21,457 nt of DNA from Bacteroidaceae bacterium. Lineage in GTDB: Bacteria; Bacteroidota; Bacteroidia; Bacteroidales; Bacteroidaceae. Under the pieces are notes generated by a model. The model was not told where the DNA came from. It ran no database searches and saw only the letters and a list, made by a program, of their open reading frames with translations. Location: contig CAAGDO010000210.1 in NCBI GenBank assembly GCA_900768625.1, positions 1 to 21,457 on the forward strand. Reading direction: 5' to 3'. Positions 15,975 to 21,457 of the stretch are shown here, one piece after another (the first letter of the stretch is position 1; each line of letters begins with the position of its first letter). Position numbers and translations under genes: made by a program.

Positions 15975-17093
15975 CTATCCTTTGCTGTTCCCGCCATTGG
16001 CGTGTGGGCGGCTGCTGATGGCCAAACGTCCTTGCACCACGCGGCGCAGCTTGTCGATGCCTGTCGGGAAATCGTTGAAAAGTTCCACGGCATCCACGCT
16101 GCAGAGATCGTAGCTGATGTTGGGGGAATAGGGCGCGTTGTCAATGCGCACAGGGATGATGACCTTTCCACCCTTGTCGGCCAGGCTGATTTCTTTCGCC
16201 ACATTGGCCGAAGCGTTCGAATGCTTCGAGGAGATGAACACGACCAGTTTTGAAGCCATGATGGCATCGTAGATCACGCCCTTGTAGTTCTCACCGCTGT
16301 AGGTGCCATCCACGTCAATCCAGTAGTTCACGCCCATTTCGTTGAGCAGACCGCAGATACGCTTCGCCTCATCGCCGTCTGCACGCGAATAGCTGATGAA
16401 CACCTGATGCGAATGAACATCTTCGGTGGCCTGCTTCACCTCCACGTCGGCCATGGGGGCTGAAGCTTCGGCATCGGTTGGCTGGCGGCGGTTCATGGCA
16501 GCCAACATCTGTTCCGAAGCCATGTGTTCGAAAAAGGGGATTGCGTCCGTTTGGGTCATTCCGCGAAAACCGCTGTAGAACCACAGTTCCACAGCGATGG
16601 TCTTGTTGGTTGCAGAGAGCACGCGTCGGAAAGCGGCAGCCATGGAGCGAGCCACCACAGGGCGGGGTATGCAAGCCGCCCCCGCCCCGATGACGGGAAA
16701 GGCGATGGAGTGCAGACCCAGTTCGATGAGCAACCGCAGGCTGCGCTCCACGGAGTGGCTGATGATGTACTCTTCAATTTCCAGCTTCCGTTTTTCATCA
16801 TCGCTTGGCAATTGCTTGAAGCAGTCAATCGTCACAGCATGGAAAACGAAGCGCTGGCTCAACGCTCCGGCACTGGTCACCACCACATCGCCCAACGTTG
16901 CCGGCACCTGCTTCTCCGCATCGGCGCGCACCGTAGGGCCGCCTGCGACATGAATCTGACGAGACAGCCCGCCGCCCATCGACAGCCAGCCATCGTCGGA
17001 ACTGACGATGACCTGCGCTTCGCTGTTGAGCATATCGCCGAAGAGGAGCTTGACGGTGGAATTGTTGAACTGATAGGTGCGTAATGCTTCCAT
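15975..17093 (-). CDS. Macro domain-TIR domain fusion protein
   Basis: 372 aa. Residues 1-175 form a macro domain (ADP-ribose-binding fold). The first loop reads GDMLNSEAQVIVSSDDGWLSMGGGLSRQI: the usual NAAN is SSDD (31-34) but GGG (40-42) is kept. The phosphate loop FPVIGAGAACIP (132-143) is also present. Residues 229-345 are a TIR domain: HQVFISYSRADGDEAKRI, NYWIDVDGTYSGENYKG (BB loop), then SNASANVAKEISLA with Glu301 at the NADase catalytic position. TIR enzymes cleave NAD+ into ADP-ribose products, some acting as immune signals, and macro domains bind such products, so the fusion may sense, hold or gate its own signal; that is inference. The start at 17093 was chosen because 36 upstream in-frame codons overlap the DUF805 gene and lack similarity to the fold. 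It follows DUF805 by 25 bases. Confidence 0.88.
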   Translation of the reverse strand: MEALRTYQFNNSTVKLLFGDMLNSEAQVIVSSDDGWLSMGGGLSRQIHVAGGPTVRADAEKQVPATLGDVVVTSAGALSQRFVFHAVTIDCFKQLPSDDEKRKLEIEEYIISHSVERSLRLLIELGLHSIAFPVIGAGAACIPRPVVARSMAAAFRRVLSATNKTIAVELWFYSGFRGMTQTDAIPFFEHMASEQMLAAMNRRQPTDAEASAPMADVEVKQATEDVHSHQVFISYSRADGDEAKRICGLLNEMGVNYWIDVDGTYSGENYKGVIYDAIMASKLVVFISSKHSNASANVAKEISLADKGGKVIIPVRIDNAPYSPNISYDLCSVDAVELFNDFPTGIDKLRRVVQGRLAISSRPHANGGNSKG

Positions 17094-17118
17094 AAGAAGA
17101 AAATAGAGATATATCGGT

Positions 17119-17418
17119 TTAGTCCACAGGAACTTCTCCGTACTCATTGACGAATTCCTGCCCCTTCGTGGCCAAGAACACAAGATTGACGATGGGCACA
17201 ATGATCCACCATCCGCAGTGGCCGGTGTCGTGCAAACGACGTACGCCTGCAGCGATGACAGGAAGGAGGGTGGCCAAACTGATGACGATGCCTACGTATG
17301 GGATGTAGCCCGCCACCATACATACAAGCCAAAACCACCAGTATTCAGAGCGGCTGGCACGTCCATTGAAAGTTGCATACTTCTGAAAGCATGTCTTGAC
17401 GGAGTCCTGAAATGCCAT
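17119..17418 (-). CDS. DUF805 small membrane protein
   Basis: 99 aa. The family hallmarks are present: FNGRASRSEYWWFWLV near residues 14-29 and GVRRLHDTGHCGWWIIVPI later, with three hydrophobic segments between and after. DUF805 proteins (YhaH/YhaI-like) are small inner-membrane proteins of unknown activity. The start at 17418 begins MAFQDSVKTCFQKYATFNGR, right for the family; the longer frame to 17517 would run into the promoter. First gene of a two-gene unit with macro-TIR. The pairing could mean membrane docking or regulation of the TIR protein, or merely shared transcription. Confidence 0.88.
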   Translation of the reverse strand: MAFQDSVKTCFQKYATFNGRASRSEYWWFWLVCMVAGYIPYVGIVISLATLLPVIAAGVRRLHDTGHCGWWIIVPIVNLVFLATKGQEFVNEYGEVPVD

Positions 17419-17487
17419 AAAGGAAACAGATTTTAGAGTTATTATGGCTGTTTTTGGAGCAAAAAAACAGAATGTTGCTTTGCAGGG

Positions 17488-17518
17488 CAAAAATAAATAA
17501 AATGGACAGCACTGCAAA
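17488..17518 (-). promoter_or_regulatory. Promoter of the DUF805 / macro-TIR unit
   Basis: On the minus strand TTTG (17515-17518), 19 bases, then TATTTTTG (17488-17495): a canonical Bacteroidetes promoter. Start near 17481 leaves a leader of about 63 nt. This makes DUF805 the first gene and the TIR gene the second. Confidence 0.75.
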
Positions 17519-17736
17519 GTGAAAAGGGGAAAAATGTACCAAGTGAATGGAACTTAGGCAAAGCCAATATGAATTTCCCGTCATCACGCTTCCCAGCCAT
17601 CCACACGGCATGCCCCATTATTTCTTCTTGCCATTCCTATTTCTGAAAACTCCACAGAATCAGGGAAGAATGTCCCCAATTACCCCCCCTCAACCACTTT
17701 TTTGCAATATTTATATGTAAAAAGATGGTGTATCCC

Positions 17737-17767
17737 TTGGATTTCTTTGTGGAAAGCCCTATCTTTG
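17737..17767 (+). promoter_or_regulatory. Promoter upstream of the hybrid regulator leader
   Basis: TTG (17737-17739), 20 bases, TATCTTTG (17760-17767): a canonical promoter. Predicted start near 17774, almost 400 bases before the regulator's ATG at 18170. The stretch 17519-17736 before it shows nothing else recognisable. Confidence 0.75.
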
Positions 17768-17773
17768 CAGCAT

Positions 17774-18022
17774 CAAAGTCATACCGAAAGGGTGAACGCA
17801 AGGATAAACGCGCTGTTAACCAAGAAGACACACATATATAAGCAGTCGCGCACAAGAAACAGGGAAAAGACTCCAAACGTAACCCCTTATCTCCCCCCAT
17901 TTCCTTATCATCAGGCCATGCAGGGGATGAAGTATAGACTGACAACAAGATAGTTTTTTCATCTCTATATAAGTTCTGTGAGGCAACTGTGCGTTGTGAA
18001 ACGCGTGGTTGCCATTTTTTTT
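17774..18022 (+). ncRNA. Leader RNA or small RNA ending in an intrinsic terminator
   Basis: The promoter at 17737-17767 and the terminator at 17982-18022 bound a transcript of about 250 nt with no convincing gene. An 11-codon frame (17918-17953, MQGMKYRLTTR) ends 29 bases before the terminator stem and could be a leader peptide, but it has no clear ribosome site. Either this is a 5' leader whose terminator controls read-through into the sensor-regulator gene, or it is a free small RNA. Confidence 0.45.
17982..18022 (+). terminator. Intrinsic terminator inside the regulator leader
   Basis: GGCAAC (17982-17987) pairs with GTTGCC (18008-18013), and an inner TGCGTT/AACGCG stem closes on a GTGA loop. 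A run of eight T follows at 18015-18022. It lies upstream of the start codon of the gene it would silence. Confidence 0.7.
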
Positions 18023-18169
18023 CTGCATATTCGTCCCGTATCGCCTAGAGGGTTTTATTTCCAGAACTTCAAGGCGGGAATAAGCGGAAAAAAGTGGGCG
18101 GCACGAAAATGCCACGCACCAGGACACCTTTCTCTTGACAACCTACGAACCACAACCTTCAAACCACAA

Positions 18170-20959
18170 ATGAAACGGACCAAGATTACCCACATAGCCC
18201 TCCAGCTGCTCTTTCTCCTCTTCTGCCTGATCATCACATCATGCAACGAAACGAAGCGCTACCGCATCGGCGTGTCACAATGCTCTTCCGACGTCTGGCG
18301 AGAACAGATGAACGACGAAATGCGCCGCGAAGCCACCTTCAGCAAGAACATTGACCTTGACTTCCGCTGCGGACACGACAACAACGCCCTTCAGGCTGCA
18401 CAAATCGACAGCCTTGTCAAAGAGGGCGTTGACCTGCTCATTGTTTCGCCTTCCGAGGAAGTGGCCCTCACGCCCGCCGTTGAAGCAGCCTACCGCACAG
18501 GGATTCCCGTGATTCTCGTCGACCGCCGCATCCGTTCGAATGCCTATACGGCCTATGTCGGTGCCGACAACCGCGCCATCGCACACGATGCAGGTATGCT
18601 TATCGCCAATCGCATGAAAGGCAAGGGCACCGTGGCAGAATTTGCAGGTACGCTCGAATCAACTGCCGGACAGCAGCGCCACGAGGGATTCACGAAAGCC
18701 ATGGCCGACTATCCCGGCATCAACGTGCTGCCTCCCATCAGGGCAGGATGGGACGGCCTGCAAGTGGACCGTGAGGTGGATTCACTCATCCATATCCACG
18801 CGATTCCTGATTTCATCTTTGCCCATAACGACCGCATGGGCGCGAAGGCACACAATGCCTTCAAACGCCACGGACTGGACATTCCCACAGTGGGCATCGA
18901 TGGTTTGATCTGCCCTGGCGGTGGATTGGAACTAGTGGAGCGCGGAACGCTCGTCGCCTCCTTCATCTATCCCACAGGAGGCGACAAGGCGATGCTCCTC
19001 GCCCAGCGTATCCTCCAGCATAAGCCCTTCCCGCGCGAAACGAAACTCCGCTCGGCCGTGATCAACCAGATTTCCGCCCGCCTCTTCCGCCTCCAGGTTG
19101 ACGAAATGAACGAGCGCACCGCGCGTATCGACACGCTCAACAAGCAGGTGGACCGCTTCCTTTCGCGCCATATGATGCAGAACATGCTGCTCTTGGCGCT
19201 CTGCATCATCATCCTGCTCATCGGGGCTGTGCTGGCCGTCGGCGTGAGAGCCTACTTCACCACCATCAGCCACAACAAGGAACTGGCGCAGCAAAAGCGC
19301 AAGCTCGAGGAACAGCGTGACCAACTCGTGAAGCTCTCGAAGGAATTGGAGAAATCCATGCAGTCGAAACTGGCATTCTTCACCGAGGTGTCGCACGACC
19401 TCCGCACACCGCTCACCCTCATTCAGGCGCCGGTCGAGCAACTCGCCACCATGATTCCACCCAAGAGCCGCGAGAGCGAATTGCTGCAGATCATCCACAC
19501 AAATGCCGACCTCCTGCTCCGCCTTGTGGGGCAGACACTGGACTTCCGTAAGTTTGAAGACGGACGACTCCAGCTCAACATCCAGCCCACCAATCTCCGC
19601 GAGGAGATCATCAGCTGGTGCGCCCCCTTCCGCGCCTTGGCGCAGAAGAAGATGGTGCGTTTCCACGTGGAAAGCGGGAAAGAGGACGTTCGCTGCTTCG
19701 TCGACGGACAGAAGATGGAGAGCGTGCTCTACAATCTCCTCTCCAACGCCTTCAAGTTCACCCCGTCTGGGGGACGCGTTGACGTGACGCTCTCCACCAC
19801 CGAGGACGAACGCCAAGGCCGTTGCGCCGTGATCCGCGTGGCCGACACGGGCGAAGGCATTGCTCCCGACAAGATTGCCCACGTGTTCGAACGATTCTAT
19901 CAGGCCGACGTGAGCCACGACGGCTCGGGCATCGGACTGGCCACCGTGAAGGCCTACACCGAACTCCACGGCGGAAAGGTCAGCGCCGAGAGCACACAGG
20001 GCCACGGCACAACGTTCACCGTGGTCATCCCGCTCGAAACGCCGGCTTCCGTCACGGCGGGCATGCCCGCTCCCCTGGCAGACGAAACGCCTTCGGCAAC
20101 CACATCGCCCAAAGAATCCACCGCAACCCCCGAGACCCAGACCCCGAAGGACGAAACGCTCCGCCCCACCAAGCGCTCGGCAGAAACCGATGCTTCGAAG
20201 GGAGATGCGGCGGAGCGCCCCACGGTGCTCGTCATCGACGACAATGAAGACATCCGCGCATATCTCCACCTCTTGCTTGATGCCGACTACGTGGTGGAAG
20301 AAGCCGTCGACGGTCAGGAGGGTCTGAAAATAGCCCGCAAACTGATACCCGATGCCGTGGTGTGCGACGTGATGATGCCCGTGATGGACGGATGGGAATG
20401 CTGCAGACGCTTGAAGGAGGACTGGCAGACGAGCCATATCCCCGTGATGCTGCTCACAGCCTGTGCGCTTGAGGAACAGCGCATTGAAGGATTCGAATGC
20501 GGAGCGGATGCCTACCTCTCGAAGCCCTTCAGCCCCGACCTGTTCCGCACGCGGTTGCGCAACCTCATCGCCAACCGCCGCCGCCTGAAGGCTTTCTTTG
20601 CCGACTCCACCCAAATGGCGAAGGCCGATGTCAGCGAACTCGACAAGGGATTTGCCGAACGTTTCCGTGCGCTCATCGAGCAGCGACTGGGCGAATCAGA
20701 CCTCAGCGTGGAGGATCTCGCCGCCGACATGGGCCTCGGACGCTCCCAGCTCTACCGCAAGGTGAAGTCGCTCACAGGCTATTCGCCCGTTGAACTGATC
20801 CGCGTCGCGCGTCTCAAGAAAGCGGCCGAACTCCTCTCCCGCACCGACAAGGGAGTGGGCGAAGTGGCCTACGAAGTGGGATTCTCTTCGCCGGGCTACC
20901 TCACCAAGTGCTTTCGCGAATATTTCGGCGTGAGCCCTTCGGATTATGCCAAGAAGTGA
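18170..20959 (+). CDS. Hybrid two-component system sensor-regulator (sugar-binding sensor, kinase, receiver, AraC)
   Basis: 929 aa, all modules on one chain. An N-terminal helix (9-25, ending IITSC) leads to a periplasmic binding-protein type 1 sensor (about 31-315, LacI/ribose-binding style: RIGVSQCSSDVW, DLLIVSPSE, PVILVDRR). A transmembrane helix lies at 337-359, then a coiled linker. Kinase: His409 in VSHDLRTP; N box NLLSNAFKF (522-530); Asp559 in DTGEGI; G2 box GSGIGL (585-590). A Pro/Thr-rich linker (622-683) follows. Receiver: Asp690/691, phospho-acceptor Asp733 and Lys785. AraC-type DNA-binding domain from about 830 to the end. In Bacteroidetes this layout controls carbohydrate-use loci; a fructose-sensing example (BT1754) has the same sensor type. 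All key residues are intact. The ATG at 18170 is chosen because the 64 upstream codons contain the leader terminator and lack a fold. No sugar-use locus adjoins it here. Confidence 0.93.
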   Translation: MKRTKITHIALQLLFLLFCLIITSCNETKRYRIGVSQCSSDVWREQMNDEMRREATFSKNIDLDFRCGHDNNALQAAQIDSLVKEGVDLLIVSPSEEVALTPAVEAAYRTGIPVILVDRRIRSNAYTAYVGADNRAIAHDAGMLIANRMKGKGTVAEFAGTLESTAGQQRHEGFTKAMADYPGINVLPPIRAGWDGLQVDREVDSLIHIHAIPDFIFAHNDRMGAKAHNAFKRHGLDIPTVGIDGLICPGGGLELVERGTLVASFIYPTGGDKAMLLAQRILQHKPFPRETKLRSAVINQISARLFRLQVDEMNERTARIDTLNKQVDRFLSRHMMQNMLLLALCIIILLIGAVLAVGVRAYFTTISHNKELAQQKRKLEEQRDQLVKLSKELEKSMQSKLAFFTEVSHDLRTPLTLIQAPVEQLATMIPPKSRESELLQIIHTNADLLLRLVGQTLDFRKFEDGRLQLNIQPTNLREEIISWCAPFRALAQKKMVRFHVESGKEDVRCFVDGQKMESVLYNLLSNAFKFTPSGGRVDVTLSTTEDERQGRCAVIRVADTGEGIAPDKIAHVFERFYQADVSHDGSGIGLATVKAYTELHGGKVSAESTQGHGTTFTVVIPLETPASVTAGMPAPLADETPSATTSPKESTATPETQTPKDETLRPTKRSAETDASKGDAAERPTVLVIDDNEDIRAYLHLLLDADYVVEEAVDGQEGLKIARKLIPDAVVCDVMMPVMDGWECCRRLKEDWQTSHIPVMLLTACALEEQRIEGFECGADAYLSKPFSPDLFRTRLRNLIANRRRLKAFFADSTQMAKADVSELDKGFAERFRALIEQRLGESDLSVEDLAADMGLGRSQLYRKVKSLTGYSPVELIRVARLKKAAELLSRTDKGVGEVAYEVGFSSPGYLTKCFREYFGVSPSDYAKK

Positions 20960-20985
20960 AATGGCGGGTGAAGGAACCGGCCATT

Positions 20986-21036
20986 GGAAAAAGCCAGCCA
21001 TGCTTTCCGTCACGGGAATCATAGTTGGCTTTTTCC
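20986..21036 (+). terminator. Terminator of the hybrid regulator gene
   Basis: Perfect 11-bp arms GGAAAAAGCCA (20986-20996) and TGGCTTTTTCC (21026-21036). The loop half GGGAATCAtaGTTGGCTTT resembles the terminator at 12594-12656. The distance from the stop codon is about 27 bases. Confidence 0.75.
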
Positions 21037-21135
21037 TTGGAATGACGTCAGGGCTCAGCTAAGGATACAGGGGATATAGACTGAATAGTGTGTATTCTCA
21101 TTCTATTCCTGTTTGACTATACTTTTTCCTGGGCG

Positions 21136-21351
21136 GGCTGAAAGCCCAAAGTAGCGCCCAGCCCAGGGCAAGCGAAGCGGCACCCTGGGTTGGGTTATTG
21201 TTAGTAAAACCATTTACGCCCTGAAAGGGCAAAAGCGTGGATATTGTGCTTTTGTTTCGCATAACCAGTGCTTATTGGGCTTTCAGCCAGAGTTTTTCAA
21301 ACTTTCCCGAAGTGCCATGTTTCTATGTTTTTACGCTTTTGCCCTTTCAGG
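21136..21351. repeat. Interleaved inverted repeats in the terminal gap
   Basis: GGCTGAAAGCCCAA (21136-21149) is the inverse of 21275-21288, and CCTGAAAGGGCAAAAGCG (21219-21236) is the inverse of 21334-21351, in the order A-B-A'-B'. A further stem, CCCAGCCCAGGG / CCCTGGGTTGGG, lies between A and B. No gene is present from 20960 to the window end. Likely a Bacteroidetes palindromic intergenic repeat. Confidence 0.65.
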
Positions 21352-21457
21352 TAGGGTGTTCAAAATCGAGAAAAAATCCGATGTTAAAAGTGTGAGATTT
21401 TCTGGATTGCCAGGTTACTGGTATTTAATGCTTAAAGTCGGAAAATAATTCTTGGAA

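Noticed and set aside
17702..17953. 83-codon frame before the regulator
   Set aside because: It begins upstream of the promoter's -7 box, so it cannot be on that transcript; only its last 11 codons could serve as a leader peptide.
18932..20614. 560-codon minus-strand frame inside the hybrid regulator
   Set aside because: Antisense shadow of a gene with intact kinase and receiver motifs; no family resemblance.

Overview
The window reads as a chromosomal segment of a Bacteroidales bacterium, most likely Prevotella or a close relative. Three things point there: promoters of the Bacteroidetes type (TTTG, about 19-21 bases, TAnnTTTG) before most transcription units; a ParC-type topoisomerase subunit of the Bacteroidetes kind; and lineage-typical families (hybrid sensor/AraC regulator, type IX-like C-terminal signal, AAA-ATPase/PD-(D/E)XK proteins in several copies). 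The genus call is inference; no rRNA or tRNA gene was seen.

Layout. 1-331: 3' end of an AAA-ATPase/nuclease-family gene that runs off the left edge. 332-1187: no credible protein gene, but several strong hairpins, a minus-strand -7 box and a minus-strand terminator-like hairpin, so probably a long structured RNA. 1188-2585 (-): GPH-family sugar/cation symporter. 3007-4620 (+): a full-length member of the same AAA-ATPase/nuclease family as the left-edge gene. 4621-5092: dispersed repeat and promoter. 5093-7951 (+): topoisomerase IV subunit A, followed by a strong terminator. 8121-8314: a 194-bp element with nested inverted repeats. 8492-12583 (+): a five-gene unit with a textbook promoter and a terminator at its end: VTC-type polyphosphate polymerase, DUF4956 membrane protein, DUF2490 outer-membrane barrel, a small secreted protein with a type IX-like tail, and a Cthe_2159-like beta-helix carbohydrate-binding protein. 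12735-12920: second copy of the dispersed repeat.

12950-17518 (-) is a co-directional, accessory-looking block. DUF805 and macro-TIR genes share one promoter. Beyond them lie two tightly linked genes of unknown function: one is His-rich and membrane-associated, the other has a coiled coil followed by a long glycine-zipper segment. A TIR domain beside a glycine-rich, possibly membrane-inserting protein suggests an immunity or cell-suicide module. This block is my main candidate for an undescribed system.

17737-20959 (+): a hybrid two-component regulator (sugar-binding-protein-like sensor, kinase, receiver, AraC DNA-binding domain) behind a leader of about 400 nt that contains an intrinsic terminator, so either an attenuator or a separate small RNA. 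20960-21457: terminator and interleaved inverted repeats, with no gene seen.

The envelope operon (8492-12583) probably links a cytoplasmic/inner-membrane polymerase pair to outer-membrane and surface proteins. Its members are recognised families, but how they work together is inferred.
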